From the NCBI GenBank assembly GCA_035623985.1, contig DASPSJ010000091.1, positions 62,001 to 126,000 on the forward strand: a stretch of DNA of 64,000 bases, read 5' to 3'. Positions within the stretch are counted from its first letter, which is position 1; each line of letters starts with the position of its first letter. This document shows positions 1 through 8,717 of this stretch, piece by piece. The notes under the pieces were generated by a model. It had not been told where the DNA came from. It searched no databases and worked only from the letters and a program-made list of their open reading frames with translations. Both the position numbers and the translations under genes were made by a program. The stretch is from DAHUYF01 sp035623985. Lineage in GTDB: Bacteria > Pseudomonadota > Alphaproteobacteria > ATCC43930 > CGMCC-115725.

Positions 1-682
1 GCAACTGCGCTAAATTCTTCGCGTCTGTGGGATCGGGATGATGCGCCGGGAAGCGCCCATCGATCCCCTGGTTGAGCAATTCATGCCGGCCGGGAAGTTG
101 CCGCGCCAATCGCCCGAGCACCTCGCCCGTGGCACCGTTGCCGGCGTCCCAGGCGACGCTGAGCGGGCGGGCGCCGTCGTAATCGGCGAGGAGCCGCGCG
201 ACATAGGCGTCATCGATCCCACCCAGCCGCGTGTCGCTGCCCCGCCGCACGGCCCGCGGCGGCGCGGCGGCGATGCGCCCCAACTGCTGAATGTCCTCGC
301 CAAAAAACGACTTCTTGCCGAGCATCAGCTTGAAGCCGTTATAGGTCCCGGGATTGTGCGAGCCCGTCACCATCATGCCGCCATCCACTTCGAGCGTGTT
401 GACGGCGAAATAGAGCATCGGCGTCGGGCCAAGGCCGATGCGCAGCACATCGACGCCGCCTTCGCCCAGTCCTGCCGCCAGTGCCGCCTCGAGTTCGGGC
501 GAGCTCAACCGGCCGTCCCGGCCGACCGCGACGCGCCGGCCGCCGGTCGACGCCACCAGCGCGGCAAAGGCGCGGCCGATGGCGTGCGCATCGGCGGCGT
601 CAAGCGTCTCGCCGACGACGCCCCGAATGTCGTATTCGCGCAGGATGGTCGGATTGAGAACGCGGCCGCCGCCACCGTCCAT
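1..682 (-). CDS. Phosphomannomutase/phosphoglucomutase, N-terminal part, cut by window edge
   Basis: The first 227 residues of an alpha-D-phosphohexomutase, read from the ATG at 682 and running off the left edge. Members interconvert hexose 6- and 1-phosphates in the cytoplasm to supply sugar nucleotides. The N-terminal REYDIRG block and the catalytic loop VTGSHNP are present; Ser108 in that loop is the expected phosphoserine. The metal-binding and C-terminal domains lie outside the window. It follows galU by 14 bases on the same strand, so the two probably form one operon feeding UDP-glucose or GDP-mannose synthesis. Whether mannose or glucose phosphate is preferred cannot be decided from this part. 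Confidence 0.9.
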   Translation of the reverse strand, partial: MDGGGGRVLNPTILREYDIRGVVGETLDAADAHAIGRAFAALVASTGGRRVAVGRDGRLSSPELEAALAAGLGEGGVDVLRIGLGPTPMLYFAVNTLEVDGGMMVTGSHNPGTYNGFKLMLGKKSFFGEDIQQLGRIAAAPPRAVRRGSDTRLGGIDDAYVARLLADYDGARPLSVAWDAGNGATGEVLGRLARQLPGRHELLNQGIDGRFPAHHPDPTDAKNLAQL

Positions 683-696
683 AGCTGCCTCGCGGT

Positions 697-1569
697 TCAG
701 CAATATTCGTTGAGAATCTTGCGCAATGCCCCGGCCAGATCCGGCCGCGCCAGCGCGAAGGCGATGTTGGCCTGGAGAAAACCGACCTTGTCGCCGCAAT
801 CGAAGCGCGTGCCGGAAAAGCGCAGGCCGTAGAACGGCTTGTTGCCGCGAATCAATTCGGCGAGCGCGTCGGTGAGCTGGATCTCGTTACCGGCGCCGCG
901 GCTGAGCTTGGCGAGATGGTCGAACACTTCCGGCTGCAGGATATAGCGGCCGATGATGCTGAGGTTCGACGGCGCCACGGCGGGATCGGGCTTCTCCACC
1001 ACGCCTTTGACGTGGACGAGATATCCGTCATCGACATCGACATCGAGCACGCCGTAGCGGTTGGTGTGCTCGCGCGGCACCTCCATCACGGCGACGACGT
1101 TGCCGGCGGTTTTGCCGTACACCTCGACCATCTGCTTGAGGCAGGGGGTGTCGGCGAGGATGAGGTCGTCGGCCAGCAGCACGGCAAAAGGCTCGTCGCC
1201 GATGAGGTTGCGGGCGCACCACACCGCGTGACCGAGCCCCAGCGGGACCTGCTGGCGCGTGTAGGCGATCTGCCCCGGCTTCGGCATCCAGGAGTTGACC
1301 GTAGCGATCTGCGCCTCCTTGCCGCGCTCCCTCAGCGTCGTCTCGAGCTCGTAGGAGTGGTCGAAATGATCCTCGATGGCCGTCTTCGAGCGGCCCGTGA
1401 CGAAGATGAACTCCTCGATCCCCGCCGCCTGCGCCTCCTCCACCGCGTATTGGATGAGCGGCTTGTCCACCACCGGCAGCATCTCCTTGGGCATTGCCTT
1501 GGTAGCCGGCAGGAACCGTGTTCCCAGCCCGCCAACGGGAAAGACGGCCTTGCGAATGGGCTGTGCCAT
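697..1569 (-). CDS. galU: UTP--glucose-1-phosphate uridylyltransferase
   Basis: A 290-residue protein of normal GalU length that makes UDP-glucose from UTP and glucose 1-phosphate for exopolysaccharide, LPS and glucan synthesis. The nucleotidyltransferase signature (GGLGTRFLPATKAMPKEML) is near residues 13-31, with the conserved VEKP block near residues 190-195. The ATG at 1569 follows GAGAGG by a few bases. The sugar-phosphate mutase gene lies directly downstream on the same strand, so this pair can supply both the hexose 1-phosphate and its nucleotide. Nothing unusual is visible. Confidence 0.95.
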   Translation of the reverse strand: MAQPIRKAVFPVGGLGTRFLPATKAMPKEMLPVVDKPLIQYAVEEAQAAGIEEFIFVTGRSKTAIEDHFDHSYELETTLRERGKEAQIATVNSWMPKPGQIAYTRQQVPLGLGHAVWCARNLIGDEPFAVLLADDLILADTPCLKQMVEVYGKTAGNVVAVMEVPREHTNRYGVLDVDVDDGYLVHVKGVVEKPDPAVAPSNLSIIGRYILQPEVFDHLAKLSRGAGNEIQLTDALAELIRGNKPFYGLRFSGTRFDCGDKVGFLQANIAFALARPDLAGALRKILNEYC

Positions 1570-1716
1570 GCACCTCTCTTCTCGGTCGGTGGACGCCGTG
1601 CCGATAACGGAAGGCCCCGTCCGCTTCTTCCCCCGCGGCGCAAATCCTACGGAGAGTGGCCCCTCCCTCCTTAAAGGGGCGTTTATAATCCCGGCATGCG
1701 CCCCGCGCCAGGGCGC

Positions 1717-2430
1717 TCAACCGCGGAGAAGGACCTCCCGGGCACGGTTGATCTGGGCCGCCAAGTAGGTGGAGCCGCCCTGGTCCGGATGGATCTTCAT
1801 CATCAGCCGATGATAGGCCGCGCGGATCTCGGCTTCGCTGGCGCCGGCCGCCAGGCCCAGAACGGCATAAGCCTCCTCGCGGGTCATGGCGTCGCTCGGC
1901 CGCCGCGCGGCAGCGCCCTCGGTCTCGCCGGCCTCGCGCCATCCCGCCATGATCCGGTCGAGATAGGCCTCGAGCAGGCTTGCCCCTTGCGCATCCTCGG
2001 CGCGGCATTCGCGCCAAAGGGCAACGAGCTCGTCGCGGCCGAGCTCGCTCAGATGCCGGCCTTGGAAAGGGCCGCGGCGGACGGTGCCGGACATGATGCC
2101 GGTATCGTGGTCGAGCCGCATGCGGAGGTAATCGGTCTCGATCTCCGAGGTCTGTCCCGGCGGCGGCGCCGTCGCCGCCCGGCGGCGGCGCCACTGCACG
2201 AGTCCACGCAGCGCCAAGGGCGCGAGCCCGCCGATTTCCGCCAGTCCCAGCCCAAGACGACCGCTGGCGACCAGCACGACAAGCAGCACCAAGGCCAGGC
2301 TGACGCCCAAAGCGATGAAGGACATGCGCGCGGCGCGCACCAGCCGCGCCGGGTCGGCCTCGACAAAGACGCGCAACAGCCACAGCACCGCCAACAGCAC
2401 CAGCACGCCGAGGCCGAGATAGATGATCAT
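1717..2430 (-). CDS. Membrane-anchored J-domain protein
   Basis: A 237-residue protein with two hydrophobic segments near residues 2-20 and 35-56, an Arg-rich cytoplasmic linker, and a C-terminal J domain of about 50 residues carrying the HPD motif (KIHPDQGG) that stimulates DnaK ATPase. It should recruit DnaK to the inner membrane. The order TM - linker - C-terminal J domain differs from DnaJ itself. I start it at the ATG at 2430, four bases after the stop of the upstream VWA gene, because the segment starts there; a longer in-frame extension has no coding character. It is probably co-transcribed with the VWA gene. Confidence 0.85.
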   Translation of the reverse strand: MIIYLGLGVLVLLAVLWLLRVFVEADPARLVRAARMSFIALGVSLALVLLVVLVASGRLGLGLAEIGGLAPLALRGLVQWRRRRAATAPPPGQTSEIETDYLRMRLDHDTGIMSGTVRRGPFQGRHLSELGRDELVALWRECRAEDAQGASLLEAYLDRIMAGWREAGETEGAAARRPSDAMTREEAYAVLGLAAGASEAEIRAAYHRLMMKIHPDQGGSTYLAAQINRAREVLLRG

Positions 2431-2434
2431 GGCG

Positions 2435-3163
2435 CTACGTCTTCGCGCCGTCGACCGCGCCCGCCAGCAGCAGCGCGGCGCCGCCGACGCGGCGGCCATA
2501 GAGCGCGAGCGCGCCCCGCCCGCCAGCGGCGTATGCGGCCACCGCGCCCAGCAACTGGCGCAACTGGTCGGCGCTGGCGGCATCAAACGGGCAATAAGCG
2601 CCGCCGGAGAGCTTGGCGATCTGGCGAAAGGCGAGACCGGCGGTCTGATCGCCGCCCTCATGAAAGATGAAGACCGGGACGCCCAGCAGGCCGAGCTCGC
2701 CGGCGAGACGGCTGAGCGCGTCGACCTTTTCCTCCATGGCGTCGCCGACGAAGACCAGCGCGTTCACCTTTTCGCCGCGCGCCTCCTTGAGCGCGTGAGC
2801 GAGAACCCGGCCGATCTGGGTCTCGCCGCCGACGCAGGAGACGCCACGCATGGCGCGGTGGAGGGCGGCGGCCGTGTCGAGCCAGCGGCTCGCCTTGCAC
2901 TCGTCGAAGCCGCGGTAAAAGACGAGCTGCACGTCGAGCCCGCCCAGCCCGGCCGCCGTTTCGAACATCTCGCCTTGCAGCCGACAGGCGCGATCCCAGG
3001 TCGCCTCGCGACTCGCCGTCGCATCGAGCGCAAAAATCAGCCGGCCGCGCCCGCTTGCCGGCCGCACCGCCGGCATCGCCCGCACCTCGCGCAGAAAGGC
3101 CTCGACCGCCGAGGATTTGCGGTCGGCCGGAAGCTGATCCCTGCGTTCGTCGTCTTTAGCCAT
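2435..3163 (-). CDS. VWA-domain protein
   Basis: A 242-residue cytoplasmic protein made mostly of a von Willebrand factor A fold. The metal-ion-dependent adhesion site is readable: DATAS at residues 47-51 (a DxTxS form of DxSxS), the Thr in GGETQIG, and the Asp in VFVGDAMEE. The ATG at 3163 is the only sensible start because the upstream extension runs into an AT-rich promoter-like stretch. The gene is four bases from the J-domain gene, suggesting a functional pair, perhaps VWA-mediated protein binding coupled to DnaK. Its substrate is unknown. Confidence 0.75.
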   Translation of the reverse strand: MAKDDERRDQLPADRKSSAVEAFLREVRAMPAVRPASGRGRLIFALDATASREATWDRACRLQGEMFETAAGLGGLDVQLVFYRGFDECKASRWLDTAAALHRAMRGVSCVGGETQIGRVLAHALKEARGEKVNALVFVGDAMEEKVDALSRLAGELGLLGVPVFIFHEGGDQTAGLAFRQIAKLSGGAYCPFDAASADQLRQLLGAVAAYAAGGRGALALYGRRVGGAALLLAGAVDGAKT

Positions 3164-3265
3164 GATCTTAATATATAGGGTGCCGACGGCCTTCGGCTGG
3201 CGGCAACACCCCGGCAACCATTCTGACCTACGCTCCGCCGCGATCAACAAGGCGAGGTCCTGACC

Positions 3266-3589
3266 ATGCTCATTGCAACCACGGAACGGATTGCCGGCCA
3301 TGAGGTGTCGCAGACGCTCGGCGAGGTTTTCGGGATCGCCGTCAGGAGCCGCGGCGCCATCGGCAATCTCCTTGCCAGCCTCAAGACCATCGTTGGCGGC
3401 GAGATTCATCAATACACGGAGATGTTGCAGACCGCGCGCCAGCACGCCATCGACCGCATGGTCGCCGAGGCGCAGCAGCGTGGCGGCGACGCGGTGGTGA
3501 TGATGCGTTTCGATTCCGGCGAGATCGCCGAAGGCGTCACCGAGATCGTCGCCTATGGCACGGCGGTGAAGCTGACGCGCGCGGCTTAA
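3266..3589 (+). CDS. YbjQ/UPF0145 family protein
   Basis: A 107-residue small protein of the UPF0145 (YbjQ) family, which forms pentameric rings and is sometimes called a heavy-metal-binding domain protein; no reaction is established. The family core is readable: IVGGEIHQYTEML, then ARQHAIDRM, and the glycine-rich block GDAVVMMRFDSGEI. The ATG follows AAGGCGAGG at suitable spacing. Its last four bases overlap the end of the convergent VOC gene. Confidence 0.9.
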   Translation: MLIATTERIAGHEVSQTLGEVFGIAVRSRGAIGNLLASLKTIVGGEIHQYTEMLQTARQHAIDRMVAEAQQRGGDAVVMMRFDSGEIAEGVTEIVAYGTAVKLTRAA

Positions 3590-4467
3590 CCCGCGGTGTC
3601 GCGCACCCAGACCGGACCCCAAAGATTGAGCGCCTTGCTGCCGGCGGGCCAGCGCTTGCCCGGCTCGCCTTTGGCGAGCGTTTCGAGCTCGGCGGAGATC
3701 TCGATGTTGTTGCCGTCGGGGTCCTTGACCATGAAGAAGAGATTGTTGCCGGCGCCGTGCCGGCCCGGCCCCCACCAGATGCCGATATCGAGCGCGGCGA
3801 AATGATCGGCCCAGCGCCGGACATCGTCCCAGCCCGGCACCTCGAGCGCGAAGTGGTCGCTGGCGGAGTGGGGCGCGCGGAAGACGGCGAAGCTGTGATG
3901 CTCGAGATTGGCGCGCAGGAAGCAGACATTGGCCTCGCCGAGCCCGCCTTTGCCGTCATCGACATGCACGGTATCCGAGACCAGGAAGCCCAGGACGTCG
4001 CGATAAAAGGCCATCATCGCCGGAAAGCGCCGGGACGCCACCACCACATGCTGGAGCCGCGCCGGAAACTCGGCGGCGGCGCCGGAAGCGACAGGCGTCG
4101 CGCCTGCGCCGCGCAGGCCGAACACGGCAAGCCGGCCGTCGGGATCGCCGACCGCGAAGCCGCCCTCGGCGAAGAGCGGCGTGGGCGAGGCGAGCGGCGT
4201 CCCGCCCCGAGCGATGACGAAGCGGCGATAGCGCTCGAGCTGAGCATCATCCTTGAGCGCGAACGCGCTCCAGGGATGGCCGCGCGCCTCGCCGCGGCCG
4301 ATCACCAACCGCCGCCGCGGGCCTTCGACGAGAAAGGCATCGCCGCCAAGCGGCGAGACGCTCATGCCGAGCGCGCGGGCATAGAATTCGGCGAGCGCTT
4401 GCGGCGCCGGCGAATCGAGGCGGAGATGGTCGAGATCGGCGGGCCAAAGGGGCGAGGTTTCAGGCAC
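3586..4467 (-). CDS. VOC protein, extradiol-dioxygenase-like
   Basis: A 293-residue protein with two vicinal-oxygen-chelate modules (about 10-120 and 135-265), the size and layout of type I extradiol catechol dioxygenases. In the second module His140, His190 or His191, and Glu256 (in NNIEISAE) are placed to form the 2-His-1-Glu metal site, so ring cleavage of a catecholic substrate is plausible, but the substrate is unknown. The start is GTG at 4467, 15 bases after the stop of the molybdopterin oxidoreductase gene, with a 13-bp tandem repeat between them; no good ribosome site is visible, so translation may be coupled to the upstream gene. Confidence 0.8.
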   Translation of the reverse strand: MPETSPLWPADLDHLRLDSPAPQALAEFYARALGMSVSPLGGDAFLVEGPRRRLVIGRGEARGHPWSAFALKDDAQLERYRRFVIARGGTPLASPTPLFAEGGFAVGDPDGRLAVFGLRGAGATPVASGAAAEFPARLQHVVVASRRFPAMMAFYRDVLGFLVSDTVHVDDGKGGLGEANVCFLRANLEHHSFAVFRAPHSASDHFALEVPGWDDVRRWADHFAALDIGIWWGPGRHGAGNNLFFMVKDPDGNNIEISAELETLAKGEPGKRWPAGSKALNLWGPVWVRDTAG

Positions 4468-4471
4468 GGCT

Positions 4472-4505
4472 ATAGGACATTGTCATAGGACATTGTCATA
4501 GGACA
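4472..4505. repeat. 13-bp tandem repeat at the end of the molybdopterin oxidoreductase gene
   Basis: Two perfect copies of ATAGGACATTGTC (4472-4484 and 4485-4497) and an 8-base third copy (4498-4505). The repeat encodes the last residues of the oxidoreductase and holds its stop codon, then runs to just before the GTG start of the VOC gene. Because the unit is not a multiple of three, gain or loss of a copy would change the reading frame at the C-terminus and the spacing to the next gene. Confidence 0.95.
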
Positions 4506-6576
4506 ATGGACAATCGGCCGCGCGCAGCCAAACCGCGGTGTCGTGGAACACCGCGCCGCCATTGGGCAGGCCGGGATCGGCGCTGACCAGCGCGTTGATG
4601 CCGATGCCCTCCTCGAAGGCGTGATTGGGCCAGATCCCCTCGACGACGAGGACGCCGCGCTGCAGGCCGTCGAAGGCGCGCGCCTGGAGCACGACCGTGC
4701 CGCGGCGGTTGCCGAGCCGGACGCGGGCACCGTCGCCGAGACCGAGCGCGGCGAGGTCGTCGGGATGGACGCGCACCGTCGGCCGCCCTTCGCGACCGAG
4801 GCTCGAGGGCAGGTTGTTGAAGCTGGTATTGAGGAAGGAGCGCGCCGGCGGCGCCACCATGCGGAAGGGGTGCTCGCCATCCGCCCGGTCGATCACCGCG
4901 ACATGATCGGGCAGCGGCGGCAGCGCTTCGTGATTGGCGCCGATCGCCGCCCAATCGGCCTCGAAGTGGAAGCGCTTGTCGGCATGGCCGAAGCCGTCGA
5001 GGAAATGCGCGGTGGCAAAGGGCAAGGCCAGATCGTGGCCGCCCTTCCCATAAATGGTCGCGGCATCGGGCAGGCGCGAGGCGGCGAGCGTGCGGTCGAT
5101 GATCTCCCATTCCGTCAAATGGAAGCCGGGATGCTCGGCGCCCAGCCGCTTGGCCAGCGTGCAAATGACGAAGTGATTGGACCGCGCCTCGGCAAAGGGC
5201 TCGACGACCTTGCGCGCCACCTGCAAGAAGGTGTGGGCGCCGGCGGTGTAGATATCGTCATGCTCGAGCATGGTGGTCGCCGGCAGCACGATATCCGCCA
5301 TCGCCGCGGTCTCGGTCAGGAACTGCTCGTGCACGCAGGTGAAGAGATCATCGCGTGAAAAGCCCCGGCGCACCGCGTTGGACTCGGGCGCGACCACCAT
5401 CGGGTTGGTGTTCTGAATGAGGAGCGCCGTCACCGGCGGCCCGTCGCCGAGATCGCGCCGGTCGCCGGTCAGGACCGGGCCGATGCGCGATTGATCGAGA
5501 ATGCGCGTGCTCGGATCGACGGCGTCGAGTCCCTCGATCAGGCCGCGGTCGAGCTTGTAGATGCCGCCGCCATTGGCGTAGAGCGCGCCGCCGCCCTCAT
5601 ACTGCCAGGCGCCGGTGACCGCCGGCAGGCAGCTCGTGGCGAAGAGCTGCGCCGCGCCGTTGCGGGTGCGCGAGAAGCCGTAGCCGATGCGCAGATAGCT
5701 GCGCTTGGTGCGGCCGTAGAGCCGGGCGAAATCGACGATCGCCGCCTCGGTGAGCCCGGTGATCGACGCCGCCCAGGCGGGATCGCGCGATCGCAGATGC
5801 GCCTCGAGCTTGTCGGCTCCGGCGGTATAAGCGGCGAGATAGGCGCGGTCGGCATAGCCCTCCTTGAACAGCACATGCATCACCGCGCAGGCCAGCGCGC
5901 CGTCGGTGCCGGGGCGCAAGGCGAGATGGCTGTCGGCCACATCCGCGGTCGGCGTGCGGTAGGGGTCGATGACGACGAAGGGGGCGCCGCGCTCCTTGCG
6001 CGCGCGGGTGATGTGCGACATCACATTGACCTGCGTCGCCACCGGGTTGCCGCCCCACATGACGACGAGATCGGCCAAGGGTATCTCGCGCGCGTCGACG
6101 CCGCGCTTGACGCCGGCACCGGCGAGCCAGCCGGAATCCGACAACATGTTGCAGATCGTCAAATGCTCGCGCGAATAGCGCAGCACGTGACGCAAGCGGT
6201 TGATGCCGTCGCGCTGCACCAAGCCCATCGTGCCGGCATAGTAATAGGGCCACACCGTCTCGCTGCCATGGCGCCGGACGGCGCGGGCGAAGGCTTCGGC
6301 GACGCGGTCGAGCGCCTCGTCCCAGGCGATCGGCACGAAGGCCCCCCAGCCGGCGCCGCGATCGCCGGTCCGGCGCAGCGGCGTCCGCAGCCGCTGCGGA
6401 TGGTGCTGGCGCTCGGCGTAGCGGCTGACCTTGGTGCAGACGATTCCGGCGGTGTAGGGATGGTCCTTGCGGCCATGGACCCGGCCGATGGTCGAGGAAT
6501 CGAGCCGCTCGACCTCGAGCGCACAGGTGCTCGGACAATCATGCGGGCAAACCGAAGCTACAAAATCGCGCGGCAA
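4483..6576 (-). CDS. Molybdopterin oxidoreductase, DMSO-reductase/FdhF superfamily
   Basis: A 697-residue large subunit of the Mo/W-bis-MGD superfamily. An N-terminal 4Fe-4S site is complete: Cys10, Cys14, Cys18 (CPHDCPSTC) and Cys47. The central molybdopterin domain (WGGNPVATQVNVMSH, VIDPYRTPTAD, LLIQNTNPMV) and the C-terminal dinucleotide-binding domain (about 570-690) are present. No Tat signal is visible, so it should be cytoplasmic. The start is TTG at 6576, chosen because GAGGAGG lies about eight bases upstream and the Cys motif follows at once. There is no adjacent electron-transfer subunit. Substrate unknown; the neighbouring extradiol-like gene and divergent acyl-CoA synthetase suggest a catabolic role. 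Confidence 0.9.
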   Translation of the reverse strand: MPRDFVASVCPHDCPSTCALEVERLDSSTIGRVHGRKDHPYTAGIVCTKVSRYAERQHHPQRLRTPLRRTGDRGAGWGAFVPIAWDEALDRVAEAFARAVRRHGSETVWPYYYAGTMGLVQRDGINRLRHVLRYSREHLTICNMLSDSGWLAGAGVKRGVDAREIPLADLVVMWGGNPVATQVNVMSHITRARKERGAPFVVIDPYRTPTADVADSHLALRPGTDGALACAVMHVLFKEGYADRAYLAAYTAGADKLEAHLRSRDPAWAASITGLTEAAIVDFARLYGRTKRSYLRIGYGFSRTRNGAAQLFATSCLPAVTGAWQYEGGGALYANGGGIYKLDRGLIEGLDAVDPSTRILDQSRIGPVLTGDRRDLGDGPPVTALLIQNTNPMVVAPESNAVRRGFSRDDLFTCVHEQFLTETAAMADIVLPATTMLEHDDIYTAGAHTFLQVARKVVEPFAEARSNHFVICTLAKRLGAEHPGFHLTEWEIIDRTLAASRLPDAATIYGKGGHDLALPFATAHFLDGFGHADKRFHFEADWAAIGANHEALPPLPDHVAVIDRADGEHPFRMVAPPARSFLNTSFNNLPSSLGREGRPTVRVHPDDLAALGLGDGARVRLGNRRGTVVLQARAFDGLQRGVLVVEGIWPNHAFEEGIGINALVSADPGLPNGGAVFHDTAVWLRAADCPLSYDNVL

Positions 6577-6692
6577 TCCCCGTCCTCCTCCACGGAAATA
6601 TATGGTGCCCGACCCGGCGGGGGAAGCCGATTGCGTCGCCCGGCCAGGAATGTCATCGTCTGACGGGCGAGACGGGAAAGCAGGCCGTAACC

Positions 6693-8297
6693 GTGCTGCC
6701 GAGGGGGTCGAGCTACGACGAGGTGGTCCGCCGCTTCCGTTGGCGGGTGCCGCAGCGTTACAACATCGGCGTCGACGTCGTCGATCGCCAGCCTATGGGT
6801 CGGCTCGCCCTCATCTTTCTCGACGAGCAGCAACGCGAGCAGCGATTCTCTTTCGAAGATATCCGCCGACAATCGAATCGCTTCGCCAATGTGCTGCATG
6901 CCCATGGCCTGGTGCGCGGCGACCGCATCGGGGTCCTGCTGCCGCAGGCGCCGGAGACGGCGATCGCCCATGTCGCGGCGTGGAAGGCCGGCCTCATCTC
7001 GGTGCCGCTGTTCACGTTGTTCGGCGAAGACGCGCTGGAGTTCCGGCTGTCGAACAGCGGCGCCAGGGCGATCATCACCGATGAGACCGGCCTGGCAAAG
7101 CTGCGGCCGATTCGGGCCCGGCTGCCCGATCTCCGGTCGATCTTCGCGGTTTCCGGCGGCGGCGACGGCGCCGTCGGTTTCCATTCCGAGCTGGCGCGCG
7201 CCAAACCCGACTTCGCGCCGGTCGATACCGCCGCCGACGACCCCGCCTTCATCATCTTCACCTCCGGCACGACGGGAAACCCGAAAGGCGCGCTGCACGC
7301 CCATCGCGCGCTGCTGGGCCACCTGCCGGGAGTGGAAATGCCGCACCAGTTCTTCCCGGCTCCCGACGATCTCTTCTGGACGCCGGCGGATTGGGCGTGG
7401 ATCGGCGGGCTGTTCGACGTGCTGATGCCCGCCTGGCATCACGGCGTGCCCGTGCTCGCCCACCGCGCGCGCAAATTCGACCCCGAGGAAGCCTTCGATC
7501 TCATGGCGAGATACCGCGTGCGCAACGCCTTCATGCCGCCCACCGCGCTCAAGCTGATGCGCCAGCTCGGCGACGCGCGCCGGCCGGGCGTCGAGCCGCG
7601 GAGCATCGGCAGCGGCGGCGAGCCGGTCGGCGCGGAGCTGCTGGATTGGGGCCGCGCCGCGCTCGGCGTCACCATCAACGAATTCTACGGCCAGACCGAA
7701 TGCAATCTCACCATCGGCAACAACGCCGAGCTGTTCCCGGTGCAGCCGGGCTCGATGGGGCGCGCCATTCCAGGCCATCAGCTTGCCATCGTCGATGACG
7801 GCGGCGCGCCGCTGCCGGCCGGCGAGGACGGTCATATCGGCGTCCGCCGCGGCGACCCCGTCATGTTCCTGGAATATTGGCGCAACCCCCAGGCGACGCG
7901 CGACAAATTCGCCGGCGACTATCTCATCACCGGCGACATCGGGCGCCGGGACGAGGACGGCTATTTCTGGTTCCGGGGACGCGCCGACGACGTGATCACC
8001 AGCGCCGGCTACCGCATCGGCCCGGCCGAGATCGAGGATTGCCTGATGAAGCATCCGGCGGTGGCGCTCGCCGCCGCCGTCGGAATTCCCGACCCGGTGC
8101 GCACCGAAGTGGTCAAAGCCTTCCTCGTGCTCAAGGCGGGCCAAGGAGGGACGCCGGCGCTGGCGCGAGAGATCCAGGATTTCGTCAAGACGCGGCTCGC
8201 CGCGCACGAATATCCGCGGCAGGTGGAGTTCGTCGACGCCTTGCCGATGACCGTCACCGGCAAGATCATGCGGCGCGAGCTGCGCCAGCGCGGTTAG
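6693..8297 (+). CDS. AMP-forming acyl-CoA synthetase
   Basis: A 534-residue ANL-family adenylating enzyme that should make an acyl-CoA from a carboxylic acid, ATP and CoA. The P-loop FTSGTTGNPKG, the YGQTE block, the hinge region GRADDVITSAGYRIGP and the C-terminal catalytic lysine in TVTGKIMRREL are all present. It resembles the acetyl/medium-chain acyl-CoA synthetase group. The start is GTG at 6693. It is divergent from the molybdopterin oxidoreductase across 116 bases that must hold both promoters. The left direct repeat of the accessory island begins four bases after its stop codon, so this gene is the last ordinary gene before the island. Confidence 0.9.
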   Translation: MLPRGSSYDEVVRRFRWRVPQRYNIGVDVVDRQPMGRLALIFLDEQQREQRFSFEDIRRQSNRFANVLHAHGLVRGDRIGVLLPQAPETAIAHVAAWKAGLISVPLFTLFGEDALEFRLSNSGARAIITDETGLAKLRPIRARLPDLRSIFAVSGGGDGAVGFHSELARAKPDFAPVDTAADDPAFIIFTSGTTGNPKGALHAHRALLGHLPGVEMPHQFFPAPDDLFWTPADWAWIGGLFDVLMPAWHHGVPVLAHRARKFDPEEAFDLMARYRVRNAFMPPTALKLMRQLGDARRPGVEPRSIGSGGEPVGAELLDWGRAALGVTINEFYGQTECNLTIGNNAELFPVQPGSMGRAIPGHQLAIVDDGGAPLPAGEDGHIGVRRGDPVMFLEYWRNPQATRDKFAGDYLITGDIGRRDEDGYFWFRGRADDVITSAGYRIGPAEIEDCLMKHPAVALAAAVGIPDPVRTEVVKAFLVLKAGQGGTPALAREIQDFVKTRLAAHEYPRQVEFVDALPMTVTGKIMRRELRQRG

Positions 8298-8300
8298 CGC

Positions 8301-8355
8301 GGAATTTTCAAATCCGACCGGTGCATCGGCGGTCGGACGCCGAGCCAATTCATTG
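8301..8355 (+). repeat. Left copy of an island-flanking imperfect direct repeat
   Basis: A 55-base stretch beginning GGAATTTTCAAATCCGA that recurs in the same orientation at 20094-20148, with about five mismatches by eye and weaker similarity for some 40 bases beyond. The two copies bracket the whole 8.7-20.0 kb biosynthetic island. On the minus strand both copies encode a similar peptide (ELARRP-AD-P-GFENS), so the repeat may be a remnant of a duplicated gene end or a dispersed genomic repeat. The rest of the gap to the next gene (8356-8640) holds no convincing ORF. Confidence 0.85.
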
Positions 8356-8639
8356 GCCGCAATGAGTCGCGGGATTTCAAAGACCGTCCTCCGATGGCGG
8401 CGGAGGGCGGGCCGGTGCCGATCGCGTTTGAAGCGCCCGAGCATCGCGCGATAGCACCGCATCTCAAGCGCGGCGCGATCGAGACGGCAGCTCGGTCCTA
8501 TCGGCGCCAAAGTCACAGGCGATGCGATGGGCGCCATCATCCCCCATTGCCACGATGTCCACGACGGCCGGACCTCCTCCGACAACGCGCAAGCGCGAAT
8601 TCGGCGCGATGCGCGTGGATGCCCCCGGATTCCTAAAGT

Positions 8640-8705
8640 GTTTGACACACATATCAATTTATGGTTGATTTCAGATAATAGAAATATGATTACAAAATAA
8701 CTGAA
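8640..8705 (+). promoter_or_regulatory. AT-rich presumed promoter region of the biosynthetic island
   Basis: A sharply AT-rich block in otherwise GC-rich DNA, directly before the first gene of the island. It has a perfect -35-like TTGACA at 8642-8647 and a GATAAT hexamer at 8674-8679, but the 26-base gap between them is too long for one sigma70 promoter, so the exact -10 box is unresolved. The composition change marks the left edge of the island. Confidence 0.45.
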
Positions 8706-8717
8706 TGGTTGCTAAAG

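Noticed and set aside
6558..8657. Minus-strand ORF of 699 codons
   Set aside because: Antisense to the acyl-CoA synthetase; only its 5' end crosses the island-flanking repeat, which explains its resemblance to the extended DapD ORF.
8642..8679. A single sigma70 promoter TTGACA...GATAAT
   Set aside because: The 26-base spacer is too long; kept only as an AT-rich presumed promoter region.
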